A stretch of DNA of 64,000 nucleotides. It comes from Acidobacteriota bacterium (lineage in GTDB: Bacteria > Acidobacteriota > Thermoanaerobaculia > UBA5066). The notes under the pieces were generated by a model that worked only from the letters and a program-made list of their open reading frames with translations, searched no databases and was not told where the DNA came from. Of the stretch, positions 55,238 to 64,000 are shown in pieces (within the stretch, counting starts at the first letter, position 1; every line of letters begins with the position of its first letter). Position numbers and translations under genes: made by a program. The stretch spans positions 218,664 to 282,663 of the forward strand of contig JADJVE010000008.1 in the NCBI GenBank assembly GCA_016716715.1. Direction: 5' to 3'.

Positions 55238-57308
55238 ATGTCATCCGTTGAGGTGAACTCGATGAACGATTCCGCGACAGGCCGGGCCACCCGGACCGGC
55301 GGCTGGTCCGGCCTTCTCTCCCGGATCGCTGCGGGACTCCTCGTCTACCTCGTCGTGAGCGGCCTGCCGCTCCGGCTCATCCGCTTCTCACCCGTCCTCG
55401 AGTGGACCGTCCTCCTCCACACGCTGGCGGGCTTCCTGTCGCTCGTCCCGGTCGGGCTCTACCTCTGGCGCCACTACCTCGAGTACCGCGCCGACGCGCT
55501 GACGCCCTCGAAGGTCCTCGGCTATTGCGGCCTCGGAGCGATCGTGCTCGCGGAGGGGACCGGGCTCTGGGTGACGGCTCTCGCTCTCTTCTCGGACCGG
55601 GTGCCGCCTCTCGTTCGAACTCTCCATCTCATCCCGTCGGTCGCGCTCGCGGTCCTCCTCCTCGCGCATCTCTGGCCGCTTCGAAAGAGGAATGCGGCCG
55701 AGGGGACGGCCCCGGAGGCCTTCTCTGCCGCGCGCCGCGGCTACGTCGTGGCGCTCCTCGGCGCTCCGGCGGTCGCGCTGCTCCTCGCGTTCCCGGCGAG
55801 CCTGCTCTACGACGGCCCGAAGACGGCCGGGCGTTTCCCGAAGGACTACCGGATGCCCTACGGGCAGGACCGGCCGTTCGCGCCGAGCCTCGCGCGGACC
55901 GAGTCGAATCGCGCTCTCGCACCCGAGGCGCTCGCGGGCTCGGCGTCCTGCGGCGCGGCCGGCTGTCACCCGGCGATCTATGCGGAGTGGTCCGTCTCGG
56001 CGCACCGCTGGGCCGCCCTCGACCCGGCGTTCCAGAGAGTTCAGGAGGAGATGGGCAAGCAGAACGGGCCGGAGTCCACGCGCTACTGCGGCGGGTGCCA
56101 CGATCCGATCTCCCTGTTCTCGGGCGCCAAGGTCGTTTTCAAGGAGAAGCTCACGGAAGATCTCGGCTTCCAGGAGGGAATCTCGTGCCTGTCCTGCCAC
56201 GCCGTCGAAGACCGACGTGCAGGGCAACGCGAACTACGTCGTGAAGCCTCCGAGGCGCTACCTCTTCGAGACTTCGAAGAGCGCGCCTCTGAAGCTCGCG
56301 TCGTACTTCCTGATCCGGAGCTACCCGGACCACCACGTCGACACCCTCTCGAAGCGCCTCTACAAGACGCCGGAGTACTGCGCCGCCTGCCACAAGCAGT
56401 TCGTCGACCAGGAGGTCAACAACTTCGGCTGGGTCCAGCTCCAGAACCAGTTCGACAACTGGCGCAAGAGCAAGTGGAACCACCCGAAGGACGCGAGAAA
56501 GACCGTCGAGTGCCGCGAGTGCCACATGCCGCTCCTCGACGGCCCCGAGCCTGGCTCGGGCGACACGGCCGACTACAACCGGACGGCGACCGACGGCAAG
56601 CACCGGAGCCACCGGTTCCTCGGGGCGAACCAGTACATGCCCACGCTCCTGAAGCTCGAGGGGGGTGAGGAGCAGGTCGACCTCGTCAAGAAGTGGCTCA
56701 AGGGCGAGATCGAGATCCCGGAGATCGAAGGCAAGTGGGCCAAGGGTGCGGTCGTTTCGCTCGACCTCGACGTCCCGCAGAAGGCGCGCCGGGGCGAACC
56801 CTTGAGGCTGCGCGTCGTGATCACGTCGAACAAGGTCGGGCACGACTATCCGACCGGGCCGCTCGACCTGATCCAGTCGTGGGTCGAGGTCGAGGTGAAG
56901 GACGAGACGGGAACGGTCGTCTTCGCGTCGGGCAAGCCGGACGAGAAGAAGATGATCCCGCCCGGCACGTTCCTCTTCAAGGCCGAGCCCGTGGACCGGT
57001 ACGGGAACCTGATCGACCGGCACAACCTCTGGGAGATGGTCGGCGTGAGGTACCGGCGCAGCCTCTTCCCGGGCTATTCCGACGCCGCCGAATACGCATT
57101 CGGCTGCCCGGGCACGCCGGCGGTCTCGAAACCCTCGCGCGACGTGACGGTTCCCGCGCCGCCGCGCGGAAAGCTCGACATCCTCGCGACGCTCCACTAT
57201 CGGAAGCTCGACCAGTACCTCGTCGACTTCCTGTTCCCGGGGAAGGGCCTCTCTGCGCCGATCACGGACCTCGCGCAGGCGCGGGCGACGGTCGAGATCG
57301 TCGACTGA
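55238..57308 (+). CDS. Membrane b-type / multiheme c-type cytochrome fusion (frameshifted)
   Basis: Residues 25-200 form five helices, including WTVLLHTLAGFLSLVPVG with WRHYLEY, and TLHLIPSVALAVLLLAHLW. His pairs in helices 2 and 4 suit two b hemes. A large periplasmic part follows with heme motifs SCGAAGCH (CX4CH), YCGGCH, CLSCH, then after a frame break at about 56200-56215 CAACH and CRECH, and a beta-sandwich tail (EPLRLRVVITSNKVGHDYPT). Both halves are intact, so the break is probably an indel error. ATG 55262, with GAGGTGA before it, is an alternative start. The layout suggests quinol oxidation by b hemes and outward transfer through c hemes, perhaps feeding NapB. The family is not one I can name. 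Confidence 0.75.
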
Positions 57309-57309
57309 C

Positions 57310-59689
57310 GTGGCCTCGCGACCTGCCCTGAAGCGCTGGACCCACCGCCGCGTCCTGATGGCTGCGGGGATCGCGGCCCTCGGGGCCTCGGCAATCCTCT
57401 GGTTCACGCGGAAGGGCGACGACGCGCCCTACACGCCCGGGGCGGCCGTCGAAGGCGTCACGGACGTCCTCAAGAAAGATGCCTCGGGCGCGGGCTGGGG
57501 CGTCGTGTTCCGGGACGTGGCGAAGGGCCTCGGGCTCGATTTCTCGCACTTCTCGGGCGGGTCGCGTTCGACGCAACTGCCCGAGGACATGGGCTCGGGC
57601 TGCGCCTTCGGCGACTACGACCGCGACGGCGACTGGGACCTCTTCGTCGTCGACACGATCGGGCCTCTCACGATGACGTCCGGGGAGGTGCGGGCCGCGA
57701 AAGGAGGCTGTCGCCTTTTCCGGAACGACGGCGGCACGTTCACGGACGTGACCGTCGAAGCGGGCCTCGGCGACCTCAATGGGACGTTCATGGGCGCCGC
57801 ATGGGGCGACTTCGACAACGACGGCTACCCGGATCTCGTCGTGACGTCCTACGGCGGGATCCGCCTCTTCCACAACAGGGGCGACGGGACGTTCGAGGAC
57901 GTCACGAAGTCCTCGGGCGTCGGCGCTTTCAAGGGCTTCTTCACGGGCGCGGTCTGGGGCGACGCGGACGGCGACGGCCTCCTCGATCTCTACATCTGCG
58001 GCTACGTCGACTACCGCTTCGACCCGAAGGACGCCGGGAAGGTCTCGAAGGACGGGAACGCGACGAGCCCGTGGGAAGCCCGACCTCTACGTCGCGAACG
58101 ACGTGTCCGAGGGAGCGCTCTTCGTGAACGAGGGGGGCGGCCTCTTCTCGGATCGCGGGCACGAGGCGCACGTGGCCGACTACCGCGGCGCGATGGGGAT
58201 CGCCGTCGGTGACGCGAACGGCGACGGGGCGCTCGACCTTTTCGTCACGCACTGGATCGCCGAGGCGAACGCCCTCTACCTCAACAAGCTCGGCGGCGGG
58301 AAGAGCCGGACGCTCGACTTCGAGGACGCCGCCGAGCGCACCGGCCTCGGACCGGTCTCCACGGACGACATCGCGTGGGGGACGGCGTTTCTCGACGTGG
58401 ACGGCGACGGGCTGCCCGACCTCGTCGCCTCGAACGGCTCGACGTTCGAGGAGACGTCCGATACGCGCAAGCTCGTCCCGATGCCGATGCGACTCTTCCG
58501 GAACCTCGGCGAGAAGGGCTTCGTGGACATGGCGCCGCTCTCGGGCGCGGACCTGACGGCGCCCCGCGTCGGGCGCGGCCTCGCGATCGCCGACGTGGAC
58601 GGGGACCTCAGGGAGGAGATCGCCGTCGTGGTGAACGGCGGAAAGCTCGTCCTCCTCAAGGCCGAGGGAGGCCCGCCGAACCACCGGATCGCGATCCGGT
58701 GCGAGGGCCGGAAGTCGAACCGCTCGGCCTTCGGGACGAAGCTCGTCCTCGAGGCGAACGGCAGGAAGCAGATCCGCGAGATCGGCGCGGGCTCCTCGTA
58801 CCTGTCGCAGAACGCGCCGGAGGCGATCTTCGGACTCGGCGCCGCGGCGAAGGCCGACGTCCTGACCGTCCGCTGGCCCTCGGGGGGGGCGGCGACGTTC
58901 CGCGACCTCGCGGGCGACCGGACGTATCTTCTCGTCGAAGGCGAATCGGCGCCGCGTGCGCTGCCGGATCTCCGCGCGAAGACGCTCGCGTTCTGGGACG
59001 CGTACAACGCGGCGCGGGCCGCGTTCGCGAAGGGCGACGCGGCCGCGTCGATCGCGGCGTACCGAAAGGCGCTCGAGATCGACCCGCGGCACGAGGACTG
59101 CCGGTACGCGCTCGGGAACCTGCTTCTCGATCAAGGCGACCGCGTGGCGGCGAAGGCCGAGTTCGAGGCGCTCCTGAAGATCCAGCCGCACAGCCAGCGC
59201 GGGCACGGGGCGCTCGGCGACCTCCTCGCCGATCCCGCCTCCGGCCCGCTCCGCAACCTCGCGGAGGCGCGGAAGAACTACGAGAGCGCGGGCGGCATCT
59301 ACACGGAGGAGACGGGGTGGGTCGTGCGCTCGGGCGAGGTCGCTCTTGCGATGGGAGACGCCGCTCTCGCCGAGCGGACGTTTCGCAAAGTCCTCGTCTC
59401 GAACCCCCACTCCTTTCAGGCGCTCTATTTCCTCGGATACCTCGCCTCGCGGCAGAAGAAGAATGAGGTGGAAGGGACGCGCCTCTTCGACGCCGCGTTC
59501 GCCGCGCTCGGGCCGCAGGCGTCCCCGGCGCCAGGCGAGGGCGACGTGAAGAAAGCCGGGAAGGCCCTCCCGAAGCGCGGCGCGTTCGCGGGGCACTGGG
59601 CGTATCTCGATCAGGGAAAGGTGCGGCGGGAAGACGCTTTCCGGGACCTCGACGGGCGGATCGGGCGCGGACTGGCGAAGCGGCCCTGA
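57310..59689 (+). CDS. FG-GAP/VCBS, ASPIC/UnbV and TPR protein (frameshifted)
   Basis: An N-terminal membrane anchor (VLMAAGIAALGASAILWF) is followed by FG-GAP/VCBS repeats with Ca-binding DxDxDG loops: GDYDRDGDWDLFVVD, GDFDNDGYPDLVVTS, GDADGDGLLDLYICG, GDANGDGALDLFVTH and LDVDGDGLPDLVASNG. An ASPIC/UnbV domain follows (IGAGSSYLSQNAPEAIFGLG, VLTVRWPSGG) and a TPR tail (AYRKALEIDPRHEDCRYALG). The frame breaks at about 58075-58090, between GNATSPWE and KPDLYVANDV. Relatives usually have more residues here, so some sequence may also be missing. GTG 57310 begins one base after the cytochrome stop. The exported beta-propeller may scaffold the cytochrome. Function is unknown. Confidence 0.8.
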
Positions 59690-59719
59690 GGGGCAGGGGG
59701 GCCCGCCCGGGAACGCTCC

Positions 59720-59763
59720 TTGACAGGTCATCCCCTGACGACTTATAACTAACTGGTTAGTTA
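59720..59763 (+). promoter_or_regulatory. tetR promoter overlapped by a perfect palindromic operator
   Basis: TTGACA (59720-59725), 17 bases, then TTATAA (59743-59748) is a near-consensus housekeeping promoter. TAACTAACTGGTTAGTTA (59746-59763) is a perfect dyad of 8-bp arms around TG, overlapping the -10 and start site. A third half-site, GGTTAG (59772-59777), runs into the ribosome site GGAGG. This is the expected position for TetR autorepression. Confidence 0.8.
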
Positions 59764-59788
59764 AACCGATTGGTTAGGAGGGCTGCGG

Positions 59789-60544
59789 ATGACCCGGAAA
59801 GAGACGACGGATCGAACCTCGACGCCGGCTTCCTTCTGCAGCGCCGAGGCGAGCGAACCCTGCCGCAAGGTCCTTCACGCGGCAGCAGCTGTCTTCGCTG
59901 AGGAAGGCTTCGCCGGAGCCCGGGTCGACACCATCGCCGAGAGAGCCGGGGTCAACAAGGCGATGGTCTACTACCACGTCGGGGACAAGGCCCGCCTCTA
60001 CGAGGCCGTCTTCTCGGAGACCCTCGACCGAACCAGGGAAGCCCTGGACGTCGAGCTCGCGACGACGGCCTCCCCCGAGGAGAGACTGCGCGCCTTCGTC
60101 TCGACCCTGGCTCGGGTGGCCCGGGAGCACCCGCACCTCCCCACCCTCATCCTGCGGGAGTTTGCCGGTGGTGGCAGCAACCTGCCCGACTCGGTCCTTC
60201 GGCGCATCGGCAGCATTCTTCGCATCGTCCGGCAGGTGCTGGAGGAAGGGCACGCCGAGGGCAGCTTCCGTGTCGCGAACCCGACCATCACCCACCTCGC
60301 CGTCGCCGGCAGCGTGTTGTTCCTGTCGACGAGCCGGCCGATCATGAAAAGGCTCGGGGAGCTGGATGCCGTGCGGACGTCGGCCGACCTCGGCAGCGAC
60401 GTCGCCGGCCCGCTCGCCGACCTTCTGCTGCGCGGCCTTCTCGCCGTTCCTACGGGTTCGACGGCCGAAAAAGAGAGCCGCACTGCAGCCCGTCCCCGAG
60501 CTGCGGGCCGGCGGCGCACGGCCCCGACTTCCCGCCAGTCCTGA
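59789..60544 (+). CDS. TetR-family repressor of the efflux operon
   Basis: A 251-residue TetR regulator. The helix-turn-helix is VLHAAAAVFAEEGFAGARVD and IAERAGVNKAMVYYHVGDKA, and the C-terminal ligand domain continues with RLRAFVSTLARVAREHPHLP and GSVLFLSTSRPIMKRL. The last 35 residues are a basic, probably disordered tail (RTAARPRAAGRRRTAPTSRQ), longer than usual. GGAGG precedes ATG 59789. It is the first gene of the operon with the HlyD adaptor (10 bases downstream), two ATPases and a permease, and should bind the palindrome at 59746 until a transported compound releases it. Confidence 0.92.
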   Translation: MTRKETTDRTSTPASFCSAEASEPCRKVLHAAAAVFAEEGFAGARVDTIAERAGVNKAMVYYHVGDKARLYEAVFSETLDRTREALDVELATTASPEERLRAFVSTLARVAREHPHLPTLILREFAGGGSNLPDSVLRRIGSILRIVRQVLEEGHAEGSFRVANPTITHLAVAGSVLFLSTSRPIMKRLGELDAVRTSADLGSDVAGPLADLLLRGLLAVPTGSTAEKESRTAARPRAAGRRRTAPTSRQS

Positions 60545-60554
60545 GGAGGACCCA

Positions 60555-61546
60555 ATGAAGAAACGTCTGATCGTGATTCCGATCGTCGTCGCGGTGGCCG
60601 CGGCCGCTCTCTACTTCGGGCTGAGGTCACGTCCCGCCGCGCCCTCGAACGTCTTGAAGATCTCGGGGAACATCGAGGTCACGAGCGTCGAGCTGAGCTT
60701 CAACATCGCCGGAGAGACGACGACACGGCTCGTCTCGGAAGGGATGCAAATCAAGGCAGGACAGGTCGTGGCGACCCTCGACACCGCGGAGCTCGAGCAC
60801 GAGCTGGAGCTCCGACGAGCCGAGCTGGGGGCGGCCCAGGCTCGCCTCTCGGAGCTGACGGCTGGCTACCGCGTCGAGGAGATCGGCCAGGCCCGGGCGG
60901 CCCTCGAGCGCGCCCGGGCCGAGGCGACCAGGGCCGAGGCCGAGGCGAGGCGGCAGAAAGAGCTCCGGGACCAGGATGTCATCTCGACCCGTGAGTACGA
61001 GGTGGCCGAGGCGGCCTATCGCTCGACCCAGGCGCAGGTCCAGGAGGTCTCCCAGAAGCTCGTGCTCCTGACGAACGGCCCACGCAAGGAGCAGATCGCG
61101 GAGGCGCGCGAGCGGGCCCGCCAGGTCGAGGCCGCGTACGGCGTGGCCCGGAACCGGCTCGGCTACGCCACGCTCGCCTCGCCCCTGACAGGGGTCGTTC
61201 TGACGGATCACATAGAGCCGGGGGAGCACGTGGCGGCCGGGACCCCCGTCGTGACCGTGGCCGATCTGAGCAACGTCTGGCTGCGCGGATTCATCGACGA
61301 GGCCGACCTCGGACGCGTCAAGCTCGGCCAGCACGTCCGCATCGAGACGGACGGGAGGCCGGCACGGTCTATGCCGGGCGTGTCTCGTTCATCGCCCAGG
61401 AGGCGGAGTTCACACCGAAGAGCGTCCAGACGGCCAGGGAACGCGTGAAGCTCGTCTACCGGCTCAAGGTCGACATCGAGAACCCACGCCACGAGCTGAA
61501 GCCCGGCATGCCGGCTGACGCTGAAATCGAGCTCTCCGAGATTTAG
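60555..61546 (+). CDS. HlyD-family membrane-fusion adaptor (frameshifted)
   Basis: It starts ATG 60555 after GGAGG. An N-terminal helix (LIVIPIVVAVAAAALYFGL) is followed by the lipoyl half (GMQIKAGQVVATLDTAELEH), a long coiled coil with Ala/Arg/Glu heptads (ALERARAEATRAEAEARRQK), the second lipoyl half (YATLASPLTGVVLTDHIEPG) and the start of the beta-barrel (LRGFIDEADLGRVKLGQHVR). At about 61355-61370 the frame breaks. The neighbouring frame continues VYAGRVSFIAQEAEFTPKS and DIENPRHELKPGMPADAEIE to a stop at 61546. Intact on both sides, this is probably an assembly indel. It resembles YbhG of the YbhGFSR drug/cation exporter. Confidence 0.87.
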
Positions 61547-61549
61547 CCG

Positions 61550-62494
61550 ATGGACGCCATCGACGTCAACGGGCTCACGAAGAGCTTCGGCCCGATCGAG
61601 GCCGTCAAGGGCCTGACCCTGCGGATCCGGGCCGGAGAGATCTACGGTCTCGTGGGGCCCGATGGCGCCGGAAAGACGACCACGATGCGCCTCCTGACCG
61701 GGAGCATGGACCCCACGAGCGGAGACGCCTTCGTCGGCGGGCATCACACGGTGAGGGATGCCGGGAAGATCAAGGAGGAGATCGGCTACATGGCCCAGCG
61801 ATTCGGGCTCTACCCGGATCTGACCGTGGCCGAGAACATCCACTTCTACGCCGACATCTACGGCGTCCCCCGGCGGGGCCGGGAGGAGCGGATCGAAGAG
61901 CTCCTCTCTTTCTCGAACATGAAGCCGTTCAAGAAACGTCTCGCCGGGAACCTCTCGGGCGGCATGAAGCAGAAGCTCGGCCTCGTCTGCGCGCTGATCC
62001 ACACGCCGAAGGTCCTGTTCCTCGACGAGCCGACGAACGGGGTTGACCCCGTCTCGCGCCGGGACTTCTGGAGAATTCTCAATCAGCTTCAGAAGGACGG
62101 CGTCACGATCCTCGTTTCCACCGCATATCTCGACGAGGCCGAGCGCTGCACGCGCGTGGGCCTTCTCCACCAGGGCCATCTCATCGCCGAGGGAACTCCG
62201 GACGAGCTGAAGGGGCTTCTTCAGGGCGTCATTCTCGAGGTGACCGCCGAGCAGCCGAGAGCGGCGGCGGCCTCGCTGCGAAAGGCTGGAGTGTCGCCGT
62301 CGGTGGGCCTGTTCGGCGACCGCATTCACGTGGTGGCGCAAGACCCTCGCCAGGCGACAGGCGCCATCGAGGCGGCGCTCGCGGGCGACAGTCTCGTCCT
62401 CAATCAGATCCGCCAGAAGCCGCCCTCCCTCGAGGACGTCTTCATCTCCGTTCTCGGTCAGAGGGCAGCGGGAGCCGCCGATGTCACCGCGTGA
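61550..62494 (+). CDS. ABC transporter ATPase with altered H-loop
   Basis: A 314-residue ATPase: Walker A GLVGPDGAGKTTTMRLLTG, Q-loop EIGYMAQRFGLYPDLTV, signature NLSGGMKQKLGLVCALIH, Walker B KVLFLDEPTNGVDPVSRR. In the switch region the family usually has a His before the Tyr (compare VTTHYMEEAE in the next gene), while this protein has Ala192 (LVSTAYLDEAERC), so this half may be a weak or regulatory ATP site. The C-terminal 80 residues form the DrrA-type accessory domain. In YbhF this protein and the next are one chain; here they are two genes overlapping by 14 bases. Confidence 0.9.
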   Translation: MDAIDVNGLTKSFGPIEAVKGLTLRIRAGEIYGLVGPDGAGKTTTMRLLTGSMDPTSGDAFVGGHHTVRDAGKIKEEIGYMAQRFGLYPDLTVAENIHFYADIYGVPRRGREERIEELLSFSNMKPFKKRLAGNLSGGMKQKLGLVCALIHTPKVLFLDEPTNGVDPVSRRDFWRILNQLQKDGVTILVSTAYLDEAERCTRVGLLHQGHLIAEGTPDELKGLLQGVILEVTAEQPRAAAASLRKAGVSPSVGLFGDRIHVVAQDPRQATGAIEAALAGDSLVLNQIRQKPPSLEDVFISVLGQRAAGAADVTA

Positions 62495-63272
62495 CGACCT
62501 CCCGGCGGTGAGCTTGAGAAACCTGACGAAGCGTTTCGGCGACTTCGTGGCCGTGAGCGGCATCAGCCTGGACGTCGCTCGGGGGGAGATCTTCGGCTTC
62601 CTGGGCCCCAACGGCGCCGGGAAGTCGACCACGATCCGGATGCTCTGCGGCCTCCTCAGTCCCTCGGAAGGGACCGGGACCGTAGCGGGCTTCGACGTCC
62701 TGACCCAGACCGAGGGGATCAAGGCCAACATCGGCTACATGAGTCAGAAGTTTTCGCTCTACGAGGACCTCACCGTGGAGGAGAACATCGACTTCTACGC
62801 CGGTATCTACGGGATCCCTCGCGTGAAGCGGGCCGAGCGCAAGGCCTGGGTGATCCGGATGGCCGGCCTCGGGGAGCAACGAGGGATGCGTTGCGGCACC
62901 CTGTCTGGCGGCGTCAAGCAGCGCCTCGCGCTCGGATGCGCGGTCCTTCACGAGCCTCCCATCCTCTTCCTGGACGAGCCGACGTCGGGCGTGGATCCGA
63001 TCAGCCGCCGCGCCTTCTGGGACCTGATCTACGACATGTCGTCCCGCGGGGTGACGGTCTTCGTGACGACCCATTACATGGAGGAGGCGGAATACTGCGA
63101 TCGGCTGGGTCTCGTGTACGCCGGCCGGCTGATCGCGCTGGGCACGCCGTCGGAGCTGAAGGCGAAGGTCTCGACGGCGGCGCCAGCCGAGCGAGTCACA
63201 CTCGAAGACGTCTTCGTGACGCTCATCGAGGAGGAGAGCACGAAAGGCGCCACGCAGGAGGTGGCGCGATGA
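62481..63272 (+). CDS. ABC transporter ATPase, second subunit
   Basis: A 263-residue ATPase with all motifs: Walker A GFLGPNGAGKSTTIRMLCG, Q-loop NIGYMSQKFSLYEDLTV, signature TLSGGVKQRLALGCAVLH, Walker B PILFLDEPTSGVDPISRR and the switch His in VFVTTHYMEEAEY. It corresponds to the C-terminal half of YbhF-like fused ATPases and probably pairs with the preceding protein, giving one normal and one altered ATP site. It starts within the end of the first ATPase gene and overlaps the permease gene (ATGA at 63269). Confidence 0.92.
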   Translation: MSPRDDLPAVSLRNLTKRFGDFVAVSGISLDVARGEIFGFLGPNGAGKSTTIRMLCGLLSPSEGTGTVAGFDVLTQTEGIKANIGYMSQKFSLYEDLTVEENIDFYAGIYGIPRVKRAERKAWVIRMAGLGEQRGMRCGTLSGGVKQRLALGCAVLHEPPILFLDEPTSGVDPISRRAFWDLIYDMSSRGVTVFVTTHYMEEAEYCDRLGLVYAGRLIALGTPSELKAKVSTAAPAERVTLEDVFVTLIEEESTKGATQEVAR

Positions 63273-64000
63273 ATCCGAGGCGCCTCCTCGCCGTTTCCCG
63301 CAAGGAGCTGATCCACGTCCTTCGGGACCCGCGCAGCCTCGGGATGGGTATCGCGATTCCGCTCCTTCTCCTCGTACTTTTCGGGTACGCGCTTTCGCTC
63401 GACGTCGACAACGTGCCCCTCCTCGTCTGGGACCAGAGCCGGACGCCTCAGAGCCGTGAGATCGTCAGCCGCTTCACGGGCTCGCGCTACTTCTCCGTCA
63501 AGGGGCAGCCCGACGGCTACGGCGCTATCGAGAGGGCGATCGACCGGGGCGACGCCCTGATGGGTCTCGTGATCCCCAGCGACCTCGGCAGACCCGAAGC
63601 GGACCGTGCCACGCCCCTCCAGCTCCTCGTGGACGGTAGCGACGCCAGCACCGCCGCCATCGCCATCGGTTACGCCGAGGGGGTGGTCCGAGGGTATGGG
63701 CTCGCCACGTCCGCCGAAGCCCTCGGGAGGGCTGGCGTACGGGTCCCCGAGTACCCGCTCGACGTCAGGTCGCGTGTGCTCTTCAACGAGGACCTCGAGT
63801 CGCGCAACTACATCATCCCGGGCCTGATCGCCGTGATCATGATGGTCATCGCCGCGCTCCTCACCTCGCTCACGGTGGCCAAGGAGTGGGAGAGCGGGAC
63901 GATGGAGCAGCTCGTCTCCACGCCGCTCAAGGGGCCGGAGCTGATTCTCGGTAAGCTCCTCCCGTACGTGGGGATCGGGATGCTCGACGTCCTGCTGTCG
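63269..64000 (+). CDS. ABC-2 type permease, partial at right edge
   Basis: The frame opens at ATG 63269 (overlapping the ATPase stop) and is still open at the window edge after 244 residues. It begins RLLAVSRKELIHVLRDPRSL, the usual start of YbhR/YbhS-type permeases, with TM1 (MGIAIPLLLLVLFGYAL), a periplasmic domain of about 150 residues (LLVWDQSRTPQSREIVSRFT and LMGLVIPSDLG), TM2 (YIIPGLIAVIMMVIAALLTS) and the conserved KEWESGTMEQLVSTPLKGPE before TM3. A second permease gene probably follows outside the window. Confidence 0.92.
   Translation, partial: MNPRRLLAVSRKELIHVLRDPRSLGMGIAIPLLLLVLFGYALSLDVDNVPLLVWDQSRTPQSREIVSRFTGSRYFSVKGQPDGYGAIERAIDRGDALMGLVIPSDLGRPEADRATPLQLLVDGSDASTAAIAIGYAEGVVRGYGLATSAEALGRAGVRVPEYPLDVRSRVLFNEDLESRNYIIPGLIAVIMMVIAALLTSLTVAKEWESGTMEQLVSTPLKGPELILGKLLPYVGIGMLDVLLS

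Overview
The window is a high-GC chromosomal segment (roughly 68-70% G+C by eye, third codon positions almost all G or C) from a bacterium I place, as an inference, in or near the Acidobacteriota. The reasons are the ECF sigma factor of the acidobacterial/planctomycete type translationally coupled to a serine/threonine kinase with a TPR tail, the FG-GAP/ASPIC/TPR exported protein, and the generally Gram-negative envelope (TolC, RND, beta-barrel, lipoprotein and Tat signals). No rRNA, tRNA, CRISPR array, insertion sequence or prophage was recognised. The sequence looks like a draft assembly. Near-pure G tracts interrupt it at about 249-274, 534-547, 8819-9970 and 47536-47549, and at least seven otherwise intact genes are split by single-base frame breaks.

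Layout. 1-8 kb: a leftward efflux operon tolC / lipoprotein adaptor / RND pump / PII-like protein / FmdB zinc ribbon / ArsR, divergent from a DUF2892 membrane protein and an OsmC-like protein across an AT-rich double palindrome. 8-13 kb: acyltransferase, DinB-like protein, FAH-family hydrolase, a membrane protein and a methyltransferase. 13-22 kb: three exported or outer-membrane proteins of unknown function (leftward), divergent from an ECF sigma factor and its coupled kinase. 22-32.6 kb: a YyaL/SSP411 protein with an extra C-terminal domain, an NTF2-like protein, an HpcH/HpaI aldolase, citrate synthase, a CBS-domain protein, a nitrilase, a serine hydrolase and a FAD/Fe-S dehydrogenase. 32.7-34.7 kb: leuCD. 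34.7-37.5 kb: an exported nuclease/phosphatase, a Cys-rich tandem-repeat protein and a LysR regulator. 37.6-47.5 kb: an ilv/leu operon (ilvD-ilvB-ilvN-ilvC-leuA-leuB-ilvE-ilvA) preceded by a branched-chain-rich leader peptide and an intrinsic terminator, that is, a complete transcription attenuator. With leuCD this covers all of Ile, Val and Leu synthesis from threonine and pyruvate. 47.8-59.7 kb: nitrogen-oxide respiration, with nrfHA divergent from napDAB, followed by a membrane b/c-type multiheme cytochrome and an FG-GAP/ASPIC/TPR protein. Together nap and nrf would reduce nitrate to ammonium. 59.7-64 kb: a TetR-controlled HlyD / two ATPases / permease efflux operon that runs off the right edge.

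Regulatory signals stand out. There is the ilv attenuator. A 16-bp dyad (TGATGCA-N2-TGAATCA) occurs four times in intergenic DNA, upstream of both CBS-domain genes, of the multiheme cytochrome gene, and in the nuclease/Cys-rich intergenic. A TGAC-N4-GTCA palindrome is placed at about -42 for both the nap and nrf promoters. A CRP/Rex-like palindrome lies upstream of gltA, and a perfect TetR operator overlaps a near-consensus promoter. A family of short AT-richer dispersed sequences, found in either orientation in coding linkers and upstream of leuC, is not explained by the genes.
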